Shown here piece by piece: positions 27,918 through 38,082 of a DNA stretch of 48,425 nucleotides. The stretch lies in contig NZ_JABJWC010000026.1 of assembly GCF_013155395.1 (NCBI RefSeq), positions 1 through 48,425 of the forward strand. The letters run 5' to 3'. The translations under genes and the position numbers were made by a program. The notes under the pieces were generated by a model. The model ran no database searches. It was not told the origin of the DNA and worked only from the letters and a program-made list of their open reading frames with translations. The first letter of the stretch is position 1. Every line of letters starts with the position of its first letter. The stretch is from Komagataeibacter melomenusus (GTDB lineage: Bacteria; Pseudomonadota; Alphaproteobacteria; Acetobacterales; Acetobacteraceae).

Positions 27918-28477
27918 GAGCGTGCCCCCCGCGCGGCCATGCGGCCCGGCTTCCACGGATTGGCAACGCCCAGGCCGGACAGGATGCGGGCCTCGCGCAT
28001 TTCCATCTCGCGGGCCTCGCCGGGGTGGTGGTGGTCATATTCGGCCAGGTGCAGCACGCCATGCACCACCAGATGCGCCAGATGGGCGGCCATGTCGCGG
28101 CCTGCGGCCTGCGCCTCGCGCGCGACGGTTCCAAAGGCGATGATGATGTCGCCGCCCCATATGCCACCGGCCTGGGGGTATTCGAACGTGAGGACATTGG
28201 TGGGCTTGTTGCGCCCGCGATGCCGCCAGTTCATGCGGGCGACCGTGCGGTCATCGGCCAGCACCACGCTGACCGGGCCATGGCAGCCCGTGGCCGCGAG
28301 CGTGGCGCGCACCGCGCGATCCACCACGCGGGCGGGGTGGGGGACGGCGCGGTTCCAGCGCCTGTCCGCCACCGTGACATCGGGGCCATCGGACCCGGCC
28401 GGGAGGGCAGGCTGCGTGGCCCGCCCTGCTGCGACCCCGCCCTTGTGGGCGGGGCCTGTGCTACTTCGAGGTTTCAT
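27914..28477 (-). CDS. ybeY: Endoribonuclease YbeY (16S rRNA maturation)
   Basis: 187 residues. Zinc-dependent RNase needed for 16S rRNA 3'-end processing and ribosome quality control. The zinc motif HGxLHLxxYDHHxP is present as VHGVLHLAEYDHHHP, and the conserved core TNVLTFEYP and GGDIIIAFGT is clear. The N-terminal 40 residues are a low-complexity extension. ATG at 28477 has AGGAGA closely upstream. It overlaps the 3' end of phoH by 17 bases and the start of corC by 4. Confidence 0.9.
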   Translation of the reverse strand: MKPRSSTGPAHKGGVAAGRATQPALPAGSDGPDVTVADRRWNRAVPHPARVVDRAVRATLAATGCHGPVSVVLADDRTVARMNWRHRGRNKPTNVLTFEYPQAGGIWGGDIIIAFGTVAREAQAAGRDMAAHLAHLVVHGVLHLAEYDHHHPGEAREMEMREARILSGLGVANPWKPGRMAARGARS

Positions 28478-29609
28478 CGTTCTCCTGCTGCGACCGGGCG
28501 TGGTGGGGGCGGCGTTCGGCCCCGGCACGCTGGTCGTATGCCTCCACTATACGCGCCACCAGCGGGTGGCGCACCACGTCACGCGATTCAAATCGCATCA
28601 TGCCGATCCCGGGCAGGCCGTCGAGGGTATCGACTGCCTCCCGCAGGCCGGATGTCACGCCACGCGGCAGGTCAACCTGGCTCAGGTCGCCGGTAATGAC
28701 CATGCGCGTGCCTTCACCCATGCGGGTGAGGAACATCTTCATCTGGGCGGGCGTGGTGTTCTGCGCCTCGTCCAGAATGACAAAACAGTGCGCCAGCGTG
28801 CGCCCGCGCATGAAGGCCAGCGGCGCCACCTCGATCTCGCCCGTGCCCATGCGCCGGATCACCTGATCACCCGGCATCATGTCATGCAGGGCGTCATACA
28901 GCGGGCGGAGGTAGGGGTCGATCTTTTCCTTCAGGTCGCCGGGCAGGAAGCCCAGCCGCTCGCCTGCCTCCACCGCGGGCCGCGAGAGCACGATGCGGTC
29001 CACCTGGCCCGCCTGCAGCATGGCCACCGCCTGGGCTACGGCAAGGTAGGTCTTGCCGGTGCCCGCGGGGCCAAGGCCAAACACCATTTCCTGCCGGGCG
29101 AGCATGGCCATGTATTCCGCCTGGCCCACCGAGCGCGGGGCCACGGGGCCGCGACGGGTCATGATGGTGGGCAGGTCGGCCAGCGTCGGGCCTGCCGGGG
29201 CTGCCGCAGTGCGGGTGTCGGGCATGGCGGGCAGTCCTCCCGTAACGGTGTGTGGGGCGGAAAAGGCATGGGCAGCCAGCCGGATGGCGGTATCGACCGT
29301 GGCGGTATCGACCGTCTGCCCGGCTGTTGCGCGGCGGTAGAGTTCGCCCAGCGTGGCCTGTGTCAGTTCCACCCGCTGTGCCGCACCCGTAATGGCGATG
29401 CGGTTGCCCCGGCAGGCCAGCCGGACATCAAATCCACGTTCAAGATGCAGCAGGTGGCGGTCATGGTCACCCACAAGCTGTGCCAGCAGCACGTTATCTT
29501 CAAACTGCATGGTCACGGTGCGGTCATTGGCCGCGGCCGTGCCACCGGGGGTACGCCGCCCGCCGCTGCGACGGGGGGCGTGGAGCGTGGATTGTGTCTG
29601 TTCTCTCAA
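28461..29609 (-). CDS. phoH: PhoH family ATPase
   Basis: 382 residues. Walker A GPAGTGKT and Walker B VILDEAQN mark the PhoH P-loop domain, with [15 protein letters not shown] and [13 protein letters not shown] between and after. Family members are RNA-helicase-like and travel with ybeY in many bacteria, here again. The assumed start is the TTG at 29609, whose first bases overlap the miaB stop (TTGA) and which has AGGAGA ten bases upstream; an ATG at 29510 would give 349 residues. The N-terminal part before residue 130 is poorly conserved. Confidence 0.88.
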   Translation of the reverse strand: MREQTQSTLHAPRRSGGRRTPGGTAAANDRTVTMQFEDNVLLAQLVGDHDRHLLHLERGFDVRLACRGNRIAITGAAQRVELTQATLGELYRRATAGQTVDTATVDTAIRLAAHAFSAPHTVTGGLPAMPDTRTAAAPAGPTLADLPTIMTRRGPVAPRSVGQAEYMAMLARQEMVFGLGPAGTGKTYLAVAQAVAMLQAGQVDRIVLSRPAVEAGERLGFLPGDLKEKIDPYLRPLYDALHDMMPGDQVIRRMGTGEIEVAPLAFMRGRTLAHCFVILDEAQNTTPAQMKMFLTRMGEGTRMVITGDLSQVDLPRGVTSGLREAVDTLDGLPGIGMMRFESRDVVRHPLVARIVEAYDQRAGAERRPHHARSQQENDETSK

Positions 29610-31012
29610 GCCCTGTCTGTCTCCTCTGTCAGGATACCACCAAGCGAGTTGGTGTACCTGTGGCGGATATCCACATTGGCGATCTGGCCGATCAGGCTGT
29701 CCGGGCCTTCAACGCTCACGGCCTGCAGCCATGGGCTCTTGCCCGAAACCTGACCGGGCTTGCGCCCCCGCCCCGTAAAGAGCACGGGCACCACCTGGCC
29801 TATGGTTGCATCATTGAATGCATCCTGCTGCACGCGCAGCATGGCCTGGAGTTCCTGCAGGCGGGCATCCTTCACATCCTCGGGCACGTGCATGCCAGCG
29901 CCTGCCGCAGGCGTGCCGGGGCGGGAGGAATACTTGAAGGAATAGGCCTGCGCGAAGCCGATCTCATCGATCAGGCGCATCGTGTCGGCAAAATCGGCAT
30001 CCGTCTCGCCGGGATGCCCCACGATGAAATCGGATGACAGGGCAAGGTCGGGCCGCGCCGCGCGCAGGCGGGCCACGAGCGTGCGGTAGTCATCGGCCGT
30101 GTGGCCCCGGTTCATGGCGGCCAGCACCCGGTCGGAGCCGGACTGGACCGGCAGGTGCAAAAACGGCATGAGCTGCGGCAGGTCGCGATGGGCCGCGATC
30201 AGGTCATCCTCCATGTCGCGCGGGTGCGACGTGGTGTAGCGGATGCGCGTAATGCCCACCTCGTCGGCCAGCACGCGGGCAAGGCGGGCGAGGCCCCAGG
30301 TGCGGCCATCCGGGCCTTCGCCATGGTAGGCGTTCACGTTCTGGCCTAAAAGCGTGATCTCGCGCACGCCGGCGGCTGCCAGCCTGCGGGCTTCATCGAT
30401 CACCGCCTGCGCGGGCCGGCTGCTTTCCGCCCCGCGCGTGTAGGGCACGACGCAGAAGGAGCAGAATTTGTCGCACCCTTCCTGAATGGTGAGGAAGGCA
30501 GCCCCCCCGGCCGGCACCTCGCGGTCGGCGGGCAGGAAGTCGAATTTCTGCTCGACGGGGAAGTCGGTCTCGATCACGGCCCCCGCCGCGCGGGCGGCGC
30601 GCGCCACCATCTCGGGCAGGCGGTGATAGGTCTGGGGGCCGAGCACGATATCGACATAGGGCGCGCGGGCGAGGATTTCCTTGCCCTCCGCCTGCGCCAC
30701 GCAGCCTGCCACGGCCAGCACGGTGGCCGCACCCTGCTCGGCGCGCGCTTCCTTGACCTTGCGCAGGCGACCGAGTTCGGAGAAGACCTTCTCGGCCGCG
30801 CGGTCGCGGATGTGGCAGGTGTTGAGGATGATCATGTCAGCCGCATCCGGCGTGCTCACGGCCCGGTAGCCAAGCGGGCGCAGCACGTCGGACATCCGCT
30901 CGCTGTCATACACGTTCATCTGGCAGCCCCATGTTATGACATGAAGCCCCCTGGTGGATGAGGTGCTGGCTTGTGGCGTGGCCACGCCGGGGCGGGGAGA
31001 CAGGCTGTTCAC
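29606..31012 (-). CDS. miaB: tRNA-2-methylthio-N6-dimethylallyladenosine synthase
   Basis: 468 residues. Methylthiolates i6A37 in tRNAs. The N-terminal iron-sulfur cysteines are Cys30, Cys66 and Cys104; the radical-SAM triad is Cys180, Cys184 and Cys187 in [13 protein letters not shown]; a TRAM domain closes the protein (about 405-465). The GTG at 31012 is used as start, with GAGGA about ten bases upstream and the stop of a 40-codon ORF four bases before it. Head of the miaB-phoH-ybeY-corC block that is conserved in Alphaproteobacteria. Confidence 0.92.
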   Translation of the reverse strand: MNSLSPRPGVATPQASTSSTRGLHVITWGCQMNVYDSERMSDVLRPLGYRAVSTPDAADMIILNTCHIRDRAAEKVFSELGRLRKVKEARAEQGAATVLAVAGCVAQAEGKEILARAPYVDIVLGPQTYHRLPEMVARAARAAGAVIETDFPVEQKFDFLPADREVPAGGAAFLTIQEGCDKFCSFCVVPYTRGAESSRPAQAVIDEARRLAAAGVREITLLGQNVNAYHGEGPDGRTWGLARLARVLADEVGITRIRYTTSHPRDMEDDLIAAHRDLPQLMPFLHLPVQSGSDRVLAAMNRGHTADDYRTLVARLRAARPDLALSSDFIVGHPGETDADFADTMRLIDEIGFAQAYSFKYSSRPGTPAAGAGMHVPEDVKDARLQELQAMLRVQQDAFNDATIGQVVPVLFTGRGRKPGQVSGKSPWLQAVSVEGPDSLIGQIANVDIRHRYTNSLGGILTEETDRA

Positions 31013-31015
31013 GGG

Positions 31016-31138
31016 TCAGGTATCCTCAGGCATCATCGCGGGCACGCGCCCGCGCAACGGGGGCAAGACATCGGGCCTTGCCTGCGCGCGGTCAAGAGGC
31101 TTGCCGCCGATAAAGCCGGGAACATATGGTCTGCCCAT
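31016..31138 (-). CDS. Possible 40-residue protein directly upstream of miaB
   Basis: An ATG at 31138 has a perfect AGGAG five bases upstream, and the frame ends four bases before the miaB GTG. The product is basic and Pro-rich (starts MGRPYVPGFIGGKPLDR), with no membrane segment or known domain. The frame stays open upstream to another ATG at 31204, which has a poorer site. It could be a leader peptide whose translation couples to miaB, or a small protein in its own right. Confidence 0.4.
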   Translation of the reverse strand: MGRPYVPGFIGGKPLDRAQARPDVLPPLRGRVPAMMPEDT

Positions 31139-31417
31139 CAACGCTCCTGGTGCGAAGGGTTGGGTGCCGGGTGCGGCCCCTATGCCCGATCTGCCCCCGA
31201 TCATGCCTGCCGGAATCGGGGGTATGTCAAGTCAGGAACGCAGGCGTGGAGATAGTTTGCAACATCGCTGGCGCGTTTTGTCCTTCAATGCGACAAATTC
31301 GGAACTTATTAAGGGGGAAGCGTTAATATCGGTTTGAACATGCATGGCGGGAATGGCAGACAATACCCTGTGGGCAACTGACCGCATGAAAGAAGACAGC
31401 AACAGGGGCAGCACCGT

Positions 31418-33373
31418 TTGACACGATTGCGTCATCTCCGCCTGGCGGTTCGTGCCCGGCGCGGGGTCGGTTATGTCAGCCTGTTCGCGGTCTTGACGGT
31501 TCTCCTGCCGGGACCGCCCGCAGCATTCGCCGCCGACCCGCAGGACTACACCACAACCATCCGCCCCACCGGCAATGCCGACCTTGATGCAGCGCTCAGG
31601 GCGTCTTCCGACCTGCTTTCGCTGCAGAAAACGCAGGCCGTCAGCCCCTTTGCCCTGACCGGGCGCATCCACAACGACTATTCCCGCCTGATCAGCGCGC
31701 TTGAAAGCTATGGCTATTATGCGGGCGCCATTACCATCACCATAAGCGATGGGGGCCATAAGGGCAGCACGCCCGCCGATGGCGCGCAGGACGGGCGCGA
31801 CCCCGACCTGCCGGAATGGATGCAGGCGCTGCCCGCGGGCCACAAGGCGCAGATCAGCATCGCGGCGAGCACCGGCCCGCTGTTCCGCATCGGCACGGTC
31901 ACGCTCAACCCCGACCAGGCCGATGGCCCCATCCACCTCAACCCCACCGAGGCCGCGGCCTTTGGCATGAAGCCGGGTGCTGCCGCGCAGGCCGAGGCGG
32001 TGCTGACAGCCGGCGCAAGCCTCCAGACCGCCCTGACGGAGGAAGGCTACGCCCTGGCCCATGTCAGCACCCCACAGGCCTGGCTGCGCCCTGCCACCCA
32101 TACGCTCGATATTGCCTATACCGTGCATCGCGGCCCGGTGGTGAACCTTGGCGCCTTCGCCTTTGGGGGGCTGCAGCGCACGCACCCGGCCTATATCGCG
32201 CGCAGGCTGACCATAGCACCCGGCGAACTGTACCAGCCCTCGCGCATCGAGCGCGCCCGGCAGGACATTGCCGCGACGGGGCTGTTTTCGGATGTGCAGG
32301 TCAACCATGGTGACACGCTGGCCCCTGATGGCTCCATGCCGCTCGATTTCGGCTTCCATGAAGGCAAGCGCCACAGCGTGGGGGCGGAGGGCGGGTATTC
32401 AACCGACCTTGGTGGCCGCGCGGGTGTGACATGGACGCACAACAACCTGTTCGGCAATGCCGAGCGGCTGCGGCTGACCGCGCTGATTACCGGGCTTGGC
32501 GGCTCGGCGGAGCAGGGGCTGGGCTATGATTTCTATGCCGACCTGATGAAGCCCGATTTCGGCTCGCGCCAGCAGAACCTCAGCGCCCGCATCGAGGGCA
32601 TCAAGCAGGAACTCTATTCCTACCGCCAGACCGCGCTGCTCGCGCGCATCGGCGTCGTGCGCCACGTCAACCGCCACTGGAACGTGTCGTTTGGCGGCCA
32701 GATCGAGCAGGAACAGATCGAGCAGATGCGCACCACCAACAGCTACTTCATCCTCTCGGTGCCGCTCACCGCCAATTATGACGGCACGGGCGTGGACAAC
32801 CCCATCACGCCCGCCACCCATGGCGTGCGCGTGGGGGCCAGCATCACGCCATCGGCCTCATTGACCGATGGCACCTCGTTCTTCGCCATCATGCAGGCCA
32901 CGGTCTCGACCTATTTCGACCTCAAGAATTTCGGCCTGAGCCGCCCTGGCCGCAGCGTGCTGGCGTTTCGTGGCACCATTGGCAATGTTGAAGGGGCCTC
33001 GACCTTCGCCATCCCGCCCGACCAGCGGCTTTATGCCGGTGGCTCGGCCACGGTGCGCGGCTTCCGCTACCAGGGCGTTGGCCCGCAATTTGCCAATACG
33101 CGCTACGCCATTGGCGGCACGTCGATGGATGCGGGCTCGTTTGAATACCGCCAGCGCATCTTGCAGAAATTCGGCGCGGTGGGCTTTATCGATGCCGGTC
33201 AGGTCACGGCGGACCGCACGCCCTTCCAGGGCACGGTGCGCGTGGGGGCCGGGGCGGGGGCGCGCTACTACACGCCCATCGGCCCGGTGCGGCTTGACGT
33301 GGCGGTGCCGCTCAACCGCCCCGCCAAGGGCGACACATGGGAGCTGTACGTGGGCCTGGGGGAGACATTCTGA
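31418..33373 (+). CDS. tamA: Outer membrane protein TamA (Omp85 family)
   Basis: 651 residues. Signal peptide with a likely cut after AFA (about residue 38), then POTRA domains to about 320 (GAFAFGGLQRTHPAYIARRL is a POTRA core), then a 16-strand Omp85 barrel ending in the C-terminal aromatic motif GLGETF. The GGSATVRGFRYQGVGP stretch carries the VRGF/Y barrel motif. TamA works with TamB to insert or transport envelope components. The start is a TTG at 31418 with AGGGG nine bases upstream; no ATG is available in frame before the signal peptide. Its stop overlaps the tamB start. Confidence 0.88.
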   Translation: MTRLRHLRLAVRARRGVGYVSLFAVLTVLLPGPPAAFAADPQDYTTTIRPTGNADLDAALRASSDLLSLQKTQAVSPFALTGRIHNDYSRLISALESYGYYAGAITITISDGGHKGSTPADGAQDGRDPDLPEWMQALPAGHKAQISIAASTGPLFRIGTVTLNPDQADGPIHLNPTEAAAFGMKPGAAAQAEAVLTAGASLQTALTEEGYALAHVSTPQAWLRPATHTLDIAYTVHRGPVVNLGAFAFGGLQRTHPAYIARRLTIAPGELYQPSRIERARQDIAATGLFSDVQVNHGDTLAPDGSMPLDFGFHEGKRHSVGAEGGYSTDLGGRAGVTWTHNNLFGNAERLRLTALITGLGGSAEQGLGYDFYADLMKPDFGSRQQNLSARIEGIKQELYSYRQTALLARIGVVRHVNRHWNVSFGGQIEQEQIEQMRTTNSYFILSVPLTANYDGTGVDNPITPATHGVRVGASITPSASLTDGTSFFAIMQATVSTYFDLKNFGLSRPGRSVLAFRGTIGNVEGASTFAIPPDQRLYAGGSATVRGFRYQGVGPQFANTRYAIGGTSMDAGSFEYRQRILQKFGAVGFIDAGQVTADRTPFQGTVRVGAGAGARYYTPIGPVRLDVAVPLNRPAKGDTWELYVGLGETF

Positions 33374-36300
33374 TGCCGCAGGATACGCCATCTTCCCCCC
33401 CGTCCCGCACGGGGCGGCGCATCGTGCGCGCCTGCGCGCTGGCATTTGGCATTCCCTTCGGGCTGGTGGCCGCGGCACTGGCCATGGTGCTGGTGGCGGC
33501 CAATACCGGGGCGGGCCAGCGCGAGATCGAGCGCCGCCTGCCGGGGCTGACCGGGGGCAGCGTGCACCTGTCGGGGCTGGGGGGGCGTTTCCCCGATGCG
33601 CTGCATGTCCAGCATCTTGAACTTGATGACTACAGGGGCGCGTGGCTGTCGATCGATGATCTCCAGCTTGACTGGTCGCCCCTGCGGCTGCTCACGCGGC
33701 GGGCGGTTGTCAACAACCTGTCCATGGCGCGGCTGGCCATTCCGCGCCTGAGCGAGGATGACCCCGCCCATCCGCCCAGGCCTGAAAAACCATCCAGCAG
33801 CAGCATCCACATGGGCGTGGACATCAGGGAAGTGCATGTGGCGCGGATCGATGTGGGGGCGGCCCTGGCGCAGGTTCCCGCCGCCTTCAGCCTCAACGGC
33901 CATGCCAGCCTGGCCGATATTGCCCCGGTGCTCGACCATTTCTCGATCGCCACCCTGCCGCCTGCCGATATCGCGCTGAAGCTGGTCCGGCTCGACCATC
34001 CCGGCAGCCTCGATCTTGTCACGAAGCTGGGCAGGGGCGACGTGGCGCTGGACCTGCACGCCAGTGAAGGAGCGGAGGGCTTCCTTGCCACGCTCACCCG
34101 CGTGCCCGCCCTTGCGCCGCTGGATCTCACGCTGGGGCTGCATGGCCCGCGTGCGAACACGCAACTGGCCCTCGCGCTGGCCACGGGGGGCATTCATGCC
34201 AGGGCGCACGGGCAGTTCGGCCTGCTCGATCACCACATGGCGCTGGATGTCGCGGCCCATAGCGATGCGGTAACGGCCACTGGTGGCACGGGCTGGCAGG
34301 GCGCGGAACTGGCTGCCCATCTGGGTGGCACGCTGGACCGCCCCACGGGCAATGGTACGCTCGACATCGACCGCCTGACCTGTAACGATACCAGCTTCAC
34401 CAACCTGCATCTGGTGGCCGACGGGCTGAGCGCCCCGGTCGCAGGCCAGCCCGAGCATGCGGCGGTGCATGCCACCGTGACGGGGCTGCGCATTCCGGGC
34501 AGCCAGCCCACGCTGTTCGCCGCTGATCCGCTGAAACTGGATGTGCTGTGGCGGCCCGATGCGCCCAAGGGGCTGCTCACGCTGTCGCTGTCGCACCCGC
34601 TGGCGCAACTGACCGGGCAGGCCACCACCACGCAGCCGATTGCCGCCACCTTCCATGCCGACCTGCCCGACCTTGCCCCGCTGGCGGCAGCGGGCGGCAC
34701 CACCCTGCATGGCCATGCGGGCCTTGATGGCAGCGTGAGCCTGCCCGCAAAGGGGCAGGACGGGCAGTTCGGCCTCGAGAGCCAGATCGTGCTCGATGGC
34801 GGGTTGCCGGTGGCCGTGGGGCTGGTGGGCGACAAGGGACATGTCAGCATTGCGGGCACCATGACGCCGGGCGGGAAGGGGATCAATACGATCCGCTTCA
34901 CCACGTTGCAGGTGCACGGACGCACCCTGCAACTCGATGCCACGCCGACCCGGATCGTAACCGGCACGCCGCTCAACGTGGATGCCACGGCGCATCTGGC
35001 CCTGTCGGACCTGCATGTGCTGGCGCCAACACTCAAGGGGCACATGCAGGCCGACCTGCATGCGGCAGGCCCGGTCAATGACCTCATGGCCAGCCTGAAG
35101 ACCCAGGCCAGCATCGCGGCCAGCAACACGGCGGCGGGCGATGTGCAGGCCAGCCTGACCATGGCGCACCTGCCGCAGGTCAGGCAGGGGGAACTGAGCA
35201 TTTCCGGCACGGTGGACCGCGCGCCTATACAGGTCAGCGCCCGTCTGGACAGCACTGCCGATAACAGCCGCCACCTCCAGATTGCCCAACTGGGCTGGAA
35301 GAGCCTTGCCGGCACGGCGGACATGACGCTGCCCGAGGGCCACAAGGTGCCAGCTGGCATGCTCGATGTGCACATGACCCGCCTGGCCGACCTGCATGAC
35401 CTGACCGGGCAGGACATCAGCGGCCACGTGGCGGCCACCGTGCACACCACCGCCGCCACGGCCACGACGCCCGCGGCCCTGGCGGTGAATGTGGATGGCG
35501 CGCTCAATGCCGCCATCGCGCGTATCGACCGGGTGGTGCTCAGGGGCCATGTGCTCGACCCTACGGGTGATGCGCCCACCACCGACCTCGACCTGTTGGT
35601 GGATAACGCCCATTTCCGCGATATGGGGGGGCGGGCGCATGTGACGGCAAAGGGGCCGCTTTCGGGGCTGGATGTCAACGCACAGTCCACGCTCGATACG
35701 CCGTGGACCGGCCCCGCCACGCTGGATGCGGGGCTGGTGGCCAATATCAGCGGGCAGTCGGTGAACGTGCGCCGCCTTACAGCGCAGGCGCGCGGCGAGC
35801 AGATGCGCCTCGATGGCCCGGTCAGCGTGGGGTATGGCAAGGAGATCGCGCTCGACCACCTGCGCGTGAGCCTGATGCCGCCGCGCGGGCAGGCGGGCAG
35901 CGTGGAAGCCAGCGGCAAGATCAGCCCGGCGCTTGACCTGCATGTGGCGCTCAACCGCCTCTCGCCCGACCTGCTGGTGCCCTTCGTGCCCACGCTGCAC
36001 GCGCAGGGCCAGATATCCGCCGAGGCCCGGCTGACCGGCACGCCCGCCAGCCCCACGGGCAAGGTGAGCCTGCGCGGCACGGACCTCAGATATCACACCG
36101 ATTATACCGCCTCGCTCGCCCCGGCCTCGATCGAGGCCACGGCCAACCTCAATGCGGGCATGGCGCGGGTCGATGCCCAGATCGAGGCGGGGCCGCAGGT
36201 CAATCTGGGCCTGCACGGCACGGCGCCGGTCAACAGGGCCGGGCAGATCACCCTGCAGGCCGATGGCCGGGTGGACCTTGCGGTGGCCAATGCCTATCTG

Positions 36301-37575
36301 GGTGCGCAGGGCATGCAGGCGGGGGGCAACCTGCAGGTGGCGCTGGGCGTGCGCGGCACCCCCGCCCAGCCCCGGCTCAATGGCACGCTCAGCCTGAGCA
36401 ATGGCCTGTTCCATGACTTTGGCGAGGGGATACAGCTTTCAGCCATGCAGGGCACGGTCAATGCCATGGGCGACAGGCTGGTCATCGCCGCGCTCACCGC
36501 GCAGGCGGGCAAGGGCAGCATTGCGGCCTCGGGCAGTTATGGCGTGCTGCAGCCCGGCCAGCCGATCGACCTGCATATCCATGCCGATAATGCCCGCCCG
36601 CTGGCCAGTGACCTGATCACCGCCACGCTGAATGGCGACCTGGGCGTAAAGGGGCAGCTTTCAAGCCGGATCGATGCGACCGGCAGCATCACGCTCAAGC
36701 GGGTGGACATCAACATTCCCGATTCCCTGCCCAGTTCGGTCGCCCATCTGGATGTCATCCGGCCCGAGGACGAGAAAAATCAGGACAGGACCGCCAAAGC
36801 CGCGCCGCTGGTGGTCGGGCTGGGGCTGGATGTGACCTCGCCGGGGCAGTTCTATGTGCGTGGGCATGGCCTGAACACGGAAATGCATGGCCATGTCCAC
36901 GCTGGTGGCACCGCGAGCGCGCCGGTGATGACGGGGGCGTTCTCGCTGGTGAAGGGGGGCTTCTCGCTCGGCGGCATCTCGCTTGACTTCAGCAAGGGGC
37001 AGGTGGGGTTCAATGGCGTGGGGGTGACGCATGCCATCGACCCGACGCTGGATTTCGTGGCCGAGCGCAGCACCAATGATGGCACCGCCCGGCTGAACGT
37101 GGGCGGGTATGCCAGCGCGCCCAAGATCACGTTCTCCTCCTCGCCGCCGCTCTCGCAGGACCAGATCCTCGCCATCCTGCTGTTCGGCACCGATACGCAG
37201 TCGCTCTCGCCCACGCAGATGGCCTCCATCGCCGCCGCCGTGGCCAGTGTCAGCGGTGGCTCCGCCTTTGACCCGCTGGGCATGGTGCGCAAGACCCTGC
37301 ATCTGGACCGGTTGCAGATGAGCAGTTCCTCCAACGGCTCGGGCGGCAATGATACCGGGGCCATCGAGGCGGGCAAATATGTCATGCGCGGGGTGTATGT
37401 GGGGGCCAAGCAGGCTACGTCGGGTTCAGGCACGCAGGCGCAGGTGCAGGTTGACCTGACCAAGCGGCTCAAGATCAACACCACGGTGGGCACCGGCGGC
37501 AACGTGACCGGCTTCACCACACCGGAAAATGATCCGGGCAGCAGTATCGGCCTGCTTTATCAGTTCAAATACTGA
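33373..37575 (+). CDS. tamB: Translocation/assembly module protein TamB (DUF490)
   Basis: 1400 residues. An N-terminal membrane anchor (about residues 19-43) is followed by a long beta-repeat body, the AsmA/TamB bridge-like fold proposed to span the periplasm, and the conserved DUF490 end (GGFSLGGISLDF, LSQDQILAILLFGTD, then a C-terminal LLYQFKY). The ATG at 33373 overlaps the tamA stop as TGATG, so translation is coupled; a longer in-frame start inside tamA is rejected. It ends four bases before the convergent gene at 37580, with no room for a terminator. Confidence 0.9.
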   Translation: MPQDTPSSPPSRTGRRIVRACALAFGIPFGLVAAALAMVLVAANTGAGQREIERRLPGLTGGSVHLSGLGGRFPDALHVQHLELDDYRGAWLSIDDLQLDWSPLRLLTRRAVVNNLSMARLAIPRLSEDDPAHPPRPEKPSSSSIHMGVDIREVHVARIDVGAALAQVPAAFSLNGHASLADIAPVLDHFSIATLPPADIALKLVRLDHPGSLDLVTKLGRGDVALDLHASEGAEGFLATLTRVPALAPLDLTLGLHGPRANTQLALALATGGIHARAHGQFGLLDHHMALDVAAHSDAVTATGGTGWQGAELAAHLGGTLDRPTGNGTLDIDRLTCNDTSFTNLHLVADGLSAPVAGQPEHAAVHATVTGLRIPGSQPTLFAADPLKLDVLWRPDAPKGLLTLSLSHPLAQLTGQATTTQPIAATFHADLPDLAPLAAAGGTTLHGHAGLDGSVSLPAKGQDGQFGLESQIVLDGGLPVAVGLVGDKGHVSIAGTMTPGGKGINTIRFTTLQVHGRTLQLDATPTRIVTGTPLNVDATAHLALSDLHVLAPTLKGHMQADLHAAGPVNDLMASLKTQASIAASNTAAGDVQASLTMAHLPQVRQGELSISGTVDRAPIQVSARLDSTADNSRHLQIAQLGWKSLAGTADMTLPEGHKVPAGMLDVHMTRLADLHDLTGQDISGHVAATVHTTAATATTPAALAVNVDGALNAAIARIDRVVLRGHVLDPTGDAPTTDLDLLVDNAHFRDMGGRAHVTAKGPLSGLDVNAQSTLDTPWTGPATLDAGLVANISGQSVNVRRLTAQARGEQMRLDGPVSVGYGKEIALDHLRVSLMPPRGQAGSVEASGKISPALDLHVALNRLSPDLLVPFVPTLHAQGQISAEARLTGTPASPTGKVSLRGTDLRYHTDYTASLAPASIEATANLNAGMARVDAQIEAGPQVNLGLHGTAPVNRAGQITLQADGRVDLAVANAYLGAQGMQAGGNLQVALGVRGTPAQPRLNGTLSLSNGLFHDFGEGIQLSAMQGTVNAMGDRLVIAALTAQAGKGSIAASGSYGVLQPGQPIDLHIHADNARPLASDLITATLNGDLGVKGQLSSRIDATGSITLKRVDINIPDSLPSSVAHLDVIRPEDEKNQDRTAKAAPLVVGLGLDVTSPGQFYVRGHGLNTEMHGHVHAGGTASAPVMTGAFSLVKGGFSLGGISLDFSKGQVGFNGVGVTHAIDPTLDFVAERSTNDGTARLNVGGYASAPKITFSSSPPLSQDQILAILLFGTDTQSLSPTQMASIAAAVASVSGGSAFDPLGMVRKTLHLDRLQMSSSSNGSGGNDTGAIEAGKYVMRGVYVGAKQATSGSGTQAQVQVDLTKRLKINTTVGTGGNVTGFTTPENDPGSSIGLLYQFKY

Positions 37576-37579
37576 AACG

Positions 37580-37900
37580 TCAGATCAGGGCCGGGCCGGT
37601 GTAGCAACCTGATGCCGCTCTGGCACGCAACTGCTCCAGTCTGGCCCTGTTGAAGCGCTTGCGGCGGGCCTTGCGCTGGTGCCTGTGTGCGCGCAGGGTC
37701 TGCTCCGCCTGTTGGGGCGTGGGCAGGGGGCGTGTCTCATCAATGCGGGGATAGGCCCCGCATATGGGGTCCGGGCAGCCGCAGGTAATGAGGTGTGTGT
37801 GGTACGACACCGGCCCTTGCCGTTTCTGGATGGCGTTCATGCGGTCAAGGTTGCGGCGCGTATCGATGATTGCATCGCGGCTGAAGAATTTTCCGGCCAT
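37580..37900 (-). CDS. Small cysteine-containing protein of unknown function
   Basis: 106 residues, very basic in the second half (RAHRHQRKARRKRFNRARL) with a Cys cluster ITCGCPDPICGAYP in the middle and one more Cys in SGCYTG near the end; the spacing could bind zinc or iron. No signal peptide. Start at 37900 (MAGKFF) has AAGGA eight bases upstream; the frame is open further upstream without support. Its stop faces the tamB stop across four bases. No family recognised; nucleic-acid binding would fit the charge but is a guess. Confidence 0.6.
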   Translation of the reverse strand: MAGKFFSRDAIIDTRRNLDRMNAIQKRQGPVSYHTHLITCGCPDPICGAYPRIDETRPLPTPQQAEQTLRAHRHQRKARRKRFNRARLEQLRARAASGCYTGPALI

Positions 37901-38026
37901 TGTCTCCATCCTTGCCAGCATCGGACCCGGTCGCCTTGCGTCTTTTGTGCCGGGCGACCGGGCGGTAAAGGTTTTTGCGTCATGGGGCACCGTGCCCCGG
38001 CGGGGTATGTGTTCCCCCATAGCAAA

Positions 38027-38050
38027 ACCGCTGGCGCGGGGGCCAGCGGT
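38027..38050 (-). terminator. Rho-independent terminator of carD
   Basis: Nine-bp stem ACCGCTGGC / GCCAGCGGT; on the minus strand it is followed by TTTTGC. Lies 33 bases past the carD stop. Confidence 0.7.
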
Positions 38051-38082
38051 GTCTTGTCGGGTGTAGTGGGGATGGGGCGCGA

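Noticed and set aside
31139-31204. Longer start for the small ORF before miaB
   Set aside because: The ATG at 31204 has a poorer ribosome site than the ATG at 31138 with AGGAG at ideal spacing.
33268-36414. 1048-codon minus-strand ORF opposite tamB
   Set aside because: Antisense shadow produced by third-position GC bias; no motifs.
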